Source: an uncultured Ardenticatenia bacterium (GTDB lineage: Bacteria > Chloroflexota > Anaerolineae > 4572-78 > NAK82). Taken from it: DNA of 63,769 nucleotides. The stretch spans positions 1 to 63,769 of the forward strand of contig CAKZLO010000044.1 in the NCBI GenBank assembly GCA_937127125.1, written 5' to 3'. Shown here one piece after another: positions 44,901 to 51,625 of the stretch (the first letter of the stretch is position 1; every line of letters begins with the position of its first letter). The translations under genes were made by a program, and so were the position numbers. Below the pieces are notes generated by a model. The model had not been told where the DNA came from and did not search any database. It worked only from the letters and a program-made list of their open reading frames with translations.

Positions 44901-45254
44901 CGCCTCTACCGCGTAATCCCAACGCGACCAATCTAATTGGCCACGCTGCGGTTCGATCAACGCCCACGGGAAGGGCAAACGCACCCAACGCAGACCTAAG
45001 TGGAGCATGCGGTCTAGCGCATCGTTCATCTCTGCCGCATCGAGGCGGTACAATTCGGCGGTGACCCCATAGGTCTTGTCGGCGGCCAGCGGTACGGTGG
45101 GTGAGAGGCCAGGATAAGCTCTCAACGCTCGTCCCACGCGCCAACCGAGCCAGAGCACAATTCCCACCATGATGACGAACAGGGCAAACCATAGCAGGAG
45201 ACGTTGATAAGACTGCGGATGGGTTGGTCGCGTAGGGGTGGTATCGGGTTGCAT
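42000..45254 (-). CDS. Glycosidase-like/O-antigen ligase (WzyC) fusion membrane protein
   Basis: A very large protein (1,084 residues). Order: one membrane helix (about 18-40), a clan GH-A-like barrel (about 55-385), a beta-sandwich resembling a carbohydrate-binding module (about 395-505), then 12 or more membrane helices (about 513-1075) with the Wzy_C/O-antigen-ligase motif near HPWLGVGPDNFLYQYRTR and HPHNIVLDF. In the barrel the acid/base motif is present as IWDEPNL (Glu177). The nucleophile position, normally a Glu in a TE-FGW segment, reads LTSFGW (Ser297), so it may bind rather than cleave glycans. It would join or polymerise surface glycan. ATG 45254 has no Shine-Dalgarno and a promoter directly before it. 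Confidence 0.82.
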   Translation of the reverse strand: MQPDTTPTRPTHPQSYQRLLLWFALFVIMVGIVLWLGWRVGRALRAYPGLSPTVPLAADKTYGVTAELYRLDAAEMNDALDRMLHLGLRWVRLPFPWALIEPQRGQLDWSRWDYAVEAASRRGMRVLALLDTTPEWARPAGSPLHTPPTELSDFGAYAHALAQRYGAQIDAYQIWDEPNLAAHWGNRYVEPLLYAHLLREAAITIRAADPGAIIVTAALAPTVERGPLNLNEMDFLEQLYRANAAQWFDVVAAEPYGFRAAPNEPATGDQLNFARVTLLRQVMTRHSDHNKAIWLTSFGWSALPAEWPGDASPWPDVPPEEQERYTSQAITFARAHWPWLGPMMFPAWDAHQLAPDDPRRGLALVDGERSMATLTGWQASGLVGDVATVGSYPAVHPSGQLEGEWRLSPDGLDVPRHPPSVLKVHFEGTRLDLLVRRGTYRGVLYVSIDGQPANQLPEQDGQAYLWLFDPLEEEAEVTVARYLTEGRHEATILAEGGWYQWPVIGWRVSREADVRMLGIALAVTGALALLALGGTVFALRYVNWRAWIATSGARYAALGTSRHLALLLVVTAAFYFAPGTVLSLALLLPLFLCLLPRPDLALLLIIFSVPFFLLPKPLLGRTIALSEVLLVLVAIAFVVRRAWRLLHTAERPLKLDWLAWVLTTLGGLGAVLTVFPPAETGWLAEADWSLMPLMLVPLAGALAATAGAETGRWRLLPSWQMDASLGALVALALVSSLAAPNVGVAFHEFHVVVWDAAIFYVFVRRIDREMGSPPAAKPEEMTRRSQWLVDSFLLGASTMALYALYLFFFTERAITAEGVHRALGSYGSPNNLALLLERAAPILIAQLTFGWKRLHGVPWLRLDNFLRLLALASILLTLVLTFSRGALLLGMPTALVFLAAMYGRRALGVVLALLAALAGGILPLLGTERLNSLFTVDAGTGFFRLRLWQSAIKMFLDHPWLGVGPDNFLYQYRTRYMLLDAWQEPNLSHPHNIVLDFATRLGVASIAVLLWLQLAFWRLAWTLYRRLGEGPARATLLGLMASMAATLAHGLVDHAFFLVDLACIFCLSAAIVANEVDRRQGGAV

Positions 45255-45261
45255 AGTGCGG

Positions 45262-45290
45262 AGTATACCACGGTGGGAGCGGGGCAAGAA
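45262..45290 (-). promoter_or_regulatory. Promoter giving an apparently leaderless transcript
   Basis: On the minus strand TTCTTG (45285-45290), 17 bases and TATACT (45262-45267). The -10 ends only seven bases before ATG 45254, so transcription would start at or next to the start codon. Confidence 0.5.
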
Positions 45291-45380
45291 ATAGGATCTC
45301 AGGCGGAACGATGTGTGGGACACTCTATGGGAAGGAAAGGGGCACTTTCGTCGTTTAGAGTGGCACTTCGGCTGCCTGAT

Positions 45381-45842
45381 TCAGCGCGAGAGAAACAGGC
45401 TCACCAACTGTGCGCGCGTACTCTCCAGCCGCTCGGCAATCACACGACAAATACGGTTCATCAACGTGTAGCACAACTGGACATCCCTTAAGAAAAGTGT
45501 CAGGAGATCTTGGCCGGAAAATGCTAGCACGATCACAGGTGTGGCACAATGCGCTGAAGCGGTATAGACATATGGCTCGACAACCGCCGACCAGCCAAAG
45601 ACCTCTCCTTGTGTGATCGTCATCACCACTTCACGGTGCGTGCTCTGGTTGTTGCTGGTCATCGTCAGATCTACCCAGCCATCGAGGAGCACATACAGTT
45701 TTGTTGCCGGGTCGCCCTGCTGGAAGATCACTTTCCCTTCTGGGAAGCAGACGTAGTCGGCGAGCGCGGCGAGCTGGGCCAGCGCGTCCTCAGACAGTCC
45801 GGCGAAAAAAGGTGAGTGAGCAAGCGACTGCGGCGTGACCAT
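45381..45842 (-). CDS. Stand-alone cyclic-nucleotide-binding domain protein (copy 1)
   Basis: A 153-residue protein that is a single CNB domain with C-terminal helix and no DNA-binding domain. It shows VIFQQGDPATKLYVLLDGWV and the phosphate-binding-cassette region GEVFGWSAVVEPYVYTASA, which departs from the classic RxxSA core, so the ligand may not be cAMP. It is second of two such genes after the hydrogenase operon. A role as small-molecule or redox sensor for the hydrogenase is possible but unproved. Confidence 0.82.
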   Translation of the reverse strand: MVTPQSLAHSPFFAGLSEDALAQLAALADYVCFPEGKVIFQQGDPATKLYVLLDGWVDLTMTSNNQSTHREVVMTITQGEVFGWSAVVEPYVYTASAHCATPVIVLAFSGQDLLTLFLRDVQLCYTLMNRICRVIAERLESTRAQLVSLFLSR

Positions 45843-45976
45843 AAGCTATCATCCCAGAAAGGACAGCGCGGCACGCAGACAACACGGAGAGAAAAGGTAA
45901 GAGATCAGGCCGTGCTCCATCCGTGCCGCACCGTCCTGGATGTATGCGATAAGCAAGCCAGCAAAAGGGCGTTTTG

Positions 45977-46426
45977 CTACTCGATGTAGGCTGGCAAGGC
46001 TTCCATGCGCAGATTCCGCATCCGCTCGCGGATGACGTGAGCGACCTTCTCCATCATCAGGCAGCCGAACTGCCAGTCCGACGGAAAAGCGTCGCGGATG
46101 CGCCGGCAGTCGAAGCGCACGACTCGGCAGCGCGACAGCGCTTTGGCGCCGGCAGTGGTCTCATGAGGCGGCACCATGCCGGACCAGCCGAACACCTCGC
46201 CCGGGCCAATTGTACTGGTGAGTACCTCGTGTCGGGGCAATTCCATCACGATGCCCACGTGTCCCTCGAGCACCAGGTAGAGATCGTGCAGTTCCTCGTC
46301 CTGACGGAAGAACCAGTGCCCTGCGTCCACGGTTATCTCTTCTGCTGCCATGGCCAAAATGTTGATCTGATCAATCGACAGGCCTCCGAACAGTTCGTAG
46401 CGGCGGATCAGCTCGGGTGAGATCAT
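45977..46426 (-). CDS. Stand-alone cyclic-nucleotide-binding domain protein (copy 2)
   Basis: A 149-residue CNB-domain protein without helix-turn-helix, paralogous to the next gene. Key parts are HWFFRQDEELHDLYLVLEGH and PGEVFGWSGMVPPHETTAGA; as in the other copy, Trp follows the Gly and the arginine expected for phosphate contact is missing, so binding of an ordinary cyclic nucleotide is doubtful. It lies 82 bases after the MvhA stop with GGAGGAGGGAG before its ATG, so it is probably part of the hydrogenase operon. Confidence 0.83.
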   Translation of the reverse strand: MISPELIRRYELFGGLSIDQINILAMAAEEITVDAGHWFFRQDEELHDLYLVLEGHVGIVMELPRHEVLTSTIGPGEVFGWSGMVPPHETTAGAKALSRCRVVRFDCRRIRDAFPSDWQFGCLMMEKVAHVIRERMRNLRMEALPAYIE

Positions 46427-46508
46427 CGCTCCCTCCTCCTGTGTGCTTTAGTGGGGCAGACGCTCGAGTCATCTGCGTTTTGGACTGTGACGCCTGCATG
46501 CTACGAGC

Positions 46509-47999
46509 TTAGCGACCAGTCCGCAAGATGCGATCGATGACTTGGTGTTGTGCATCGCGGATGATCACTTCCAATGGCATCTGGCCGGGCAACGCGTGTG
46601 TGGCGCAAGCCATGCACGGATCATAGGCGCGAAAGGCCATTTCAATGCGATTCAACACCTCTTCGGTGACCGCGGTGCCCTTCTTGATCAGGCCTTGCGC
46701 CGCCTTGCGGATGGACATTGCGATCGGTGCATAGTTGTTGGTTGTGCCCACGATCAGGTTGACGCGCGTCAGGATGCCTTTCTCATCCGTCCAGTAATGA
46801 TGGGTCAGGGTGCCGCGAGGTGCCTCCACACACCCCACCCCCTCATCGGGAGTGCTGGTCACCACGACGCGCAGATTGGGATCGGTAATCTCGGGATCGT
46901 TGATGAGCTCGACCATGCGCTCGGCGGCATAGAGCAGCTCAATCAGACGTGCCCAGTGCGTTGCCAGGCGATAGTGAATGGGTTGATAGCGTCCGTCGCG
47001 TTTCTTGCTGCCCAGCGTTTCATACATCTTCTCATAAGCTTCCTGCGCACGGGGCGTGGCCATGCCATCCGCCGCGTTGAGCCTGGACAAGGGTGTGGCG
47101 CAGTAGACACCACTCTCCTTGCCGTCCACGAAGCCCTTCCAACCGACGCCTCGCAGAAAGGGGAACTTCAGATATGTCCATGGCTCGACGTGCTCGGCGA
47201 CATGCGTGGCGTATTCGCGCGGATGGTAACGCACGAAGCCTTTGCCCTCGGGGTCTACCACGCGGATCATCCCGTCGTAGAAATTGACACAGTTGTTGGC
47301 GTCCACGGTGCCCATGTAGTAGGTGCGATGGGTGTAGGTGTCCGAGAGAATTATGTCCACGTAGGCCTGGTTCTTCAGCACGACGTCCTCGAAGAGCTTC
47401 AGGCTGAACAGGGCAAAATCCACATTCTTCTGCGAGATCTCGGCGAATTCGCTTTGCATTTCCTTGGTGATCGGTTTGCTCCAGCCGCCTGGCAATCCGG
47501 CGACGGGATGGACTCCGCGTCCGCCCAATTCCTCAATGATGTGGTGGTTGCGGATGCGACAGTCGATCACCTCCTTGCCGATCTCGAGGCCCACCTTGTG
47601 CACCACGCCCAAAATGTTGCGCTCGGCAGCCGGCGCATCCGGTCCCACCACGAAGTCGGGGCCGCCCAGCGCATAGAAGTGGGTGGTATGATCCGTGACG
47701 TAGAAAGCGGAGTAGAAGAATTCACGCACCTTCTTCACCGCCGAGGAGGGCTCCACATGGTACAGGGCATCCAGAGCTTTGGTGGATGCCATGTGATGTG
47801 CCTCCGGGCAGACTCCGCAGATGCGGTTGGTGATGCGTGGCATCTCTTCTGCAGGCCGCCCAACGCAGAACTGCTCGAAACCGCGCAGTTCCGGGATGAG
47901 CAGGTAGGCGTTGGCGACATTTCCCTGGTCGTCCAGGAAAATCTCGATCTTGCCGTGACCTTCCAATCGGGTGATTGGGTCAATGCTGATCCGTTTCAT
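46509..47999 (-). CDS. mvhA: [NiFe] hydrogenase large subunit, group 3c (MvhA-like)
   Basis: A 496-residue catalytic subunit binding the Ni-Fe(CN)2CO centre. The L1 motif is RICGVCPEAHH, and the L2 motif DPCMACATHAL at the C-terminus contains the final Cys pair and the His after which the maturation protease cuts. The C-terminal extension of about 23 residues is still present, so it is made as a precursor. It begins with KRISIDPITRLEGHGKIEIF, typical of group 3. It oxidises H2 and passes electrons to MvhG and MvhD and on to HdrA. The gene overlaps mvhG by four bases. All ligand positions are Cys, with no Sec. Confidence 0.94.
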   Translation of the reverse strand: MKRISIDPITRLEGHGKIEIFLDDQGNVANAYLLIPELRGFEQFCVGRPAEEMPRITNRICGVCPEAHHMASTKALDALYHVEPSSAVKKVREFFYSAFYVTDHTTHFYALGGPDFVVGPDAPAAERNILGVVHKVGLEIGKEVIDCRIRNHHIIEELGGRGVHPVAGLPGGWSKPITKEMQSEFAEISQKNVDFALFSLKLFEDVVLKNQAYVDIILSDTYTHRTYYMGTVDANNCVNFYDGMIRVVDPEGKGFVRYHPREYATHVAEHVEPWTYLKFPFLRGVGWKGFVDGKESGVYCATPLSRLNAADGMATPRAQEAYEKMYETLGSKKRDGRYQPIHYRLATHWARLIELLYAAERMVELINDPEITDPNLRVVVTSTPDEGVGCVEAPRGTLTHHYWTDEKGILTRVNLIVGTTNNYAPIAMSIRKAAQGLIKKGTAVTEEVLNRIEMAFRAYDPCMACATHALPGQMPLEVIIRDAQHQVIDRILRTGR

Positions 48000-49024
48000 T
48001 GAGTACCTCCCTGTGAACTGCTGCCCATCTCCACACGCGCACGCTGCAGCAATGAATGCGCCATGCTGAAGCGATACAGCGTGCCGGCGGGATCCGCTAG
48101 CGTCTCCATCACTTCCTCAATCATATGCTCCAATTTCGCTTCTTCATCGCGCAGGTTGCCCACACCCACCACGGAAGCCAGTGCCGAGAGCATGCGCGCT
48201 CCCTGATCCTCCACATCATCCAGCGGGCCATAGCACCCCTCACAACGCATGTTCGCGCGCGGACAGCGGGCACCACAGCCGGAGCGAGTCGCTGGACCCA
48301 TACACAGTATTCCTTGCTCCAGCAGACATATGCCCGGCTCCGGCACGATCTCGTGGGGTCGATAGAAGCGTGTGATGGTCTTTTCGTGCTTCTCCAGTGG
48401 GCACTCGTCGCAGACCGCCACCTTGCCGGCACCGATGATGGTCGAACCTGGCGCGGGGAGTGGGGCACCGCTCACGACCGCCTCCAACACGGCCCAGATT
48501 TGGGGCGGCTCGGGCGGACAACCCGGGATGACGTAGTCTACCGGCACCACTTGATCCAGTGCCCGGACGCGATCGTAGAAGACTGGGATGTGCAGTTCCC
48601 CTTCGGCCACTTTGGACACCGGCTGGGGCAGCACACGCTTCGGGTTGTCTGTCGAGATGCTGTTGATGTAGGCCGCCTGGAAGATCGCTTCGGAAGTGGT
48701 CAGGTTGGCGAGTGCTGGGATGCATCCCTCGTGGGCGCACGAACCGAAGGCGACCAGCACCTTGGACTTGCGGCGCAACAGGTGAGCCATCTCCTCGTTT
48801 TCCGAAGTGCGAATGGCGCCGTTGAAAAGGCACAGGTCGATATAATTGTCTGGATAGCTTTCGACATCCTTGACCTTGAAGTCGGCGGCGCATGGCCAGA
48901 AGGCGATGTCGAAGGCCTCATCCACTGCCAGAATCTTGTCGCCGATGTTCAGCACAGCGATCTCGCAGCCGCCGCATGAGGCAGCCCAGTACATGGCGAA
49001 CTTGGGTTTTCCGTTGCCAGCCAT
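47996..49024 (-). CDS. mvhG: [NiFe] hydrogenase small subunit, group 3c (MvhG-like)
   Basis: A 342-residue Fe-S subunit. It opens KFAMYWAASCGGCEIAVLN (proximal cluster CxxC), continues FGSCAHEGCIPALANL and YVIPGCPPEP, and ends with CDECPLEKH plus a ferredoxin-like set (CLLEQGILCMGPATRSGCGA, CPRANMRCEGCYG). ATG 49024 is chosen because GGAGGAGG lies eight bases before it; a longer frame would overlap MvhD. It takes electrons from MvhA. Confidence 0.93.
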   Translation of the reverse strand: MAGNGKPKFAMYWAASCGGCEIAVLNIGDKILAVDEAFDIAFWPCAADFKVKDVESYPDNYIDLCLFNGAIRTSENEEMAHLLRRKSKVLVAFGSCAHEGCIPALANLTTSEAIFQAAYINSISTDNPKRVLPQPVSKVAEGELHIPVFYDRVRALDQVVPVDYVIPGCPPEPPQIWAVLEAVVSGAPLPAPGSTIIGAGKVAVCDECPLEKHEKTITRFYRPHEIVPEPGICLLEQGILCMGPATRSGCGARCPRANMRCEGCYGPLDDVEDQGARMLSALASVVGVGNLRDEEAKLEHMIEEVMETLADPAGTLYRFSMAHSLLQRARVEMGSSSQGGTQ

Positions 49025-49026
49025 CT

Positions 49027-49527
49027 CTATGCCTCCTCCGTCATAGCTGTTGCTTCTTCCACGGCTGCTGCCACGCTGGTCGCAATTGACGGGTGGCCGT
49101 TGCCTCCCAGCACAGTCTGCTTCCAGCGCAGTGGGCCGAGCGCGCGCAACTGCTCGGTCATGCGGTTGACCGCTTCGGCCAGCACGGTGCCCTCGGAAGC
49201 GGATGCCCATACCAGCTGCAGGCGCTCCGGCTCAATGCCCCACTGGCGCAGCATACGCCGGAGCAACACGTACCGTCGCAGCGCTTTGAGGTTGCCCTCG
49301 ATATAGTGGCACTCGCCTGGGTGACATCCCGCGATGAGCACACCATCCGCTCCCTCGCGGAACGCTTTAAGCACCAGATCGGGCTCGACCCGCCCGCTGC
49401 ACATCACGCGGATGGGTCGCATGTTGGGTGCATAGTGCAAGCGCGCCGTGCCAGCCAGGTCAGCAGCGCGATAGGAACACCAGTTGCATAGAAAACCGAC
49501 GATCACAGGTTCATATGGTGCACTCAT
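49027..49527 (-). CDS. mvhD: Hydrogenase delta subunit (MvhD, FrhD/VhuD family)
   Basis: A 166-residue 2Fe-2S protein linking Mvh hydrogenase to HdrA. Conserved cysteines appear in GFLCNWCSYRAADLAG, RVMCSGRVE and IAGCHPGECHY. In methanogens one of these positions can be selenocysteine (VhuD); here all are Cys. GGAGAGGAG precedes ATG 49527, two bases downstream of which the MvhG gene later begins in tandem. It implies that Mvh docks on the adjacent HdrA. Confidence 0.92.
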   Translation of the reverse strand: MSAPYEPVIVGFLCNWCSYRAADLAGTARLHYAPNMRPIRVMCSGRVEPDLVLKAFREGADGVLIAGCHPGECHYIEGNLKALRRYVLLRRMLRQWGIEPERLQLVWASASEGTVLAEAVNRMTEQLRALGPLRWKQTVLGGNGHPSIATSVAAAVEEATAMTEEA

Positions 49528-49606
49528 TGTCTCCTCTCCTGCAGGCGATCCCTGTCGAATGCTCATGAGAATCTAACCGGTGCGCTCCACAACTCTCCAA
49601 TGGTTG

Positions 49607-51604
49607 TCACGTGGACGATGCTTCCATCGACTGGCGCACGTCCAATAGGATACCCTCCACTTGGGCCATCAGTTGACGGCGGGTGAAGTGAGCACCGGTG
49701 ATGGCTGCGCTGGGGCAAGCAGCGACGCATGTGCCACACCCCTGGCACAAGGCGGAAATCGCCTCCGAGACCTGGCGATCCTCGTGGTAGACAATTGCCT
49801 TGTAGGGGCAGAGGTTGTTGCAGATGCGGCAGCCGGAACAGCGTTCCTCATCAATGTGTGCCTTGATGGGTTCCATCACCACTGTGCCCTGGCCGATCAT
49901 ACCGGCGACACGCGCCGCGGCACCAGCCCCCTGCGCCACTGTCTCGGGGATGGCCATAGGACCTTGACAGGCGCCGGCGATGTAGATGCCCTCCACCATA
50001 GTGAGGAGCGGGTCGAGCTTGGGGTGTCGCTCGGTGAAGAAGCCGGCAAAGTCACAACCCAGGCCGAAGAGCTGGGCCACCTGACGGGCGTCTTTGCGCG
50101 GTTGCACGCCGACGCTCAGGATGACCATGTCCACCGGGATGCGCCGCTGTTCACCCAGCAGGGTATCATACACCTGGATGATTAGCTTGCCCTCTTCATC
50201 TGCTGTGCGCGCGACATCGGTCACCTCGGCCACTCGTCCACGGACCATATTGGCGCCTTCCATCATCACCCGATGATAGAACTCCTCGTAGCGCTTGCCC
50301 GAGGCGCGAATGTCGATGTAGAAGTTGTACACCTCGGCATCGGGCAACCGTTCGCGCACCAGATGGGCAAACTTGAGCGAGTACATACAGCACACGCGCG
50401 AGCAATACTCATTGTAATTCTCGTCGCGTGAGCCGACGCAATGGATAATGCCCACGCTCTTCGGTGGCGTCCCATCTTTGAGCAGGATGCGGCCACCCGT
50501 CGGGCCGGAGGCGTTGACCATGCGCTCAAATTGCACGCTGGTGATCACATTGGGGAGCCGACCGAAGCCGTAGTGGGGGATGCGCGTGGCGTCGAAGGGG
50601 TCGTAGCCGGTCGCGACGATGATGTTGCCCACCTCGAACTGGATGAAGCGATCTTGCTGCTCAAAGTCGATGGCATTGGTTGGGCAGAAGATCTGGCACG
50701 CTTTGCACTTGCCCTTCTGGAAGTAGATACAATTCTCCCGGTCAATCACGGGATACTTGGGCACTGCCTGAGGGAAAGGACGATAGACTGCCTTGCGCGT
50801 GCCGATGCCGGCTTCAAACACCTGATCGACCACCTTCTTGGGGCACTTTTCCTCGCAGATGCCGCAGCCGGTGCACAGTTCCTCGTTCACATAGCTGGCT
50901 TTCTTGCGCACCGTCACGGTGAAGTTGCCGACATAACCCTCCACTGATTCTACCTCGCTGTAGGCGAGCAAGGTGATGTTGGGGTGTTGCCCCACGTCGA
51001 CCATGCGCGGCGTCAGAATACAGGCGGCACAGTCCAAGGTGGGGAAGGTCTTGTCCAGCTGGGCCATATGGCCACCGATGGAGGGCTCGCGCTCCACCAT
51101 GTAGACGTGGTAGCCAGCGTTGGCCAGCTCCAGCGCTGCGGTGATGCCGGCAATGCCACCCCCCACGATCAATGTATTGGGATTGATGCTCACCGTGATC
51201 AGCTCAAGTGGCTGGTGGAAGAGCACCCGCTGGATTGCGCCGCTGATCATCGCCTTCGCTTTCTGCGTCGCGGCCTCTTTGTCGTCTGTTGTCCAGGAGT
51301 CTAGCTCGCGAATGTTGGCCATCTCCATCAGGAATGGGTTCAGTCCGGCGCGCTGGGCTGCTCCGCGGAAGGTCTTCTCGTGCATATGTGGAGAGCATGC
51401 AGCCACCACAATGCGCGTCAGGCCCAGCTCCTTGATGTCCTTCTCGATCAGATCCTGTCCCAGGCTGGAGCACATAAACTTGTAATCGCGAGCGATCATC
51501 ACTTCGGGCAATTCTCCTGCCCAACGTGTCACCTCCGGGACATCCACCACACCTGCAATGTTGGTGCCACAATGACAAATGTATACACCCACTCGTTCCG
51601 CCAT
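49607..51604 (-). CDS. hdrA: Heterodisulfide reductase subunit A-like flavoprotein (HdrA)
   Basis: A 665-residue HdrA with the bifurcating FAD site in VGGGIAGITAALELANAGYH and SIGGHMAQLDKTFPTLDCAA, the latter binding a 4Fe-4S cluster near FAD. Ferredoxin-type clusters follow: CTGCGICEEKCP, CKACQIFCP, CSGCRICNNLCP and CQGCGTCVAACP. N-terminal VYICHCGTNIAG is the HdrA N-domain. It receives electrons from MvhD and can split them between ferredoxin and a second acceptor. HdrB/HdrC-type functions are probably supplied by the Fe-S protein at 55.5-56.7 kb. AGGAGG precedes the ATG. Confidence 0.93.
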   Translation of the reverse strand: MAERVGVYICHCGTNIAGVVDVPEVTRWAGELPEVMIARDYKFMCSSLGQDLIEKDIKELGLTRIVVAACSPHMHEKTFRGAAQRAGLNPFLMEMANIRELDSWTTDDKEAATQKAKAMISGAIQRVLFHQPLELITVSINPNTLIVGGGIAGITAALELANAGYHVYMVEREPSIGGHMAQLDKTFPTLDCAACILTPRMVDVGQHPNITLLAYSEVESVEGYVGNFTVTVRKKASYVNEELCTGCGICEEKCPKKVVDQVFEAGIGTRKAVYRPFPQAVPKYPVIDRENCIYFQKGKCKACQIFCPTNAIDFEQQDRFIQFEVGNIIVATGYDPFDATRIPHYGFGRLPNVITSVQFERMVNASGPTGGRILLKDGTPPKSVGIIHCVGSRDENYNEYCSRVCCMYSLKFAHLVRERLPDAEVYNFYIDIRASGKRYEEFYHRVMMEGANMVRGRVAEVTDVARTADEEGKLIIQVYDTLLGEQRRIPVDMVILSVGVQPRKDARQVAQLFGLGCDFAGFFTERHPKLDPLLTMVEGIYIAGACQGPMAIPETVAQGAGAAARVAGMIGQGTVVMEPIKAHIDEERCSGCRICNNLCPYKAIVYHEDRQVSEAISALCQGCGTCVAACPSAAITGAHFTRRQLMAQVEGILLDVRQSMEASST

Positions 51605-51625
51605 ATCGTTTCCTCCTCTGCTACG

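Noticed and set aside
46542-48002. 486-residue frame antisense to mvhA
   Set aside because: The minus-strand gene has clear hydrogenase motifs; the plus frame has none.
46509-49527. Selenocysteine in MvhA or MvhD, as in VhuU and VhuD of methanogens
   Set aside because: All expected positions are cysteine codons and the frames are closed normally.
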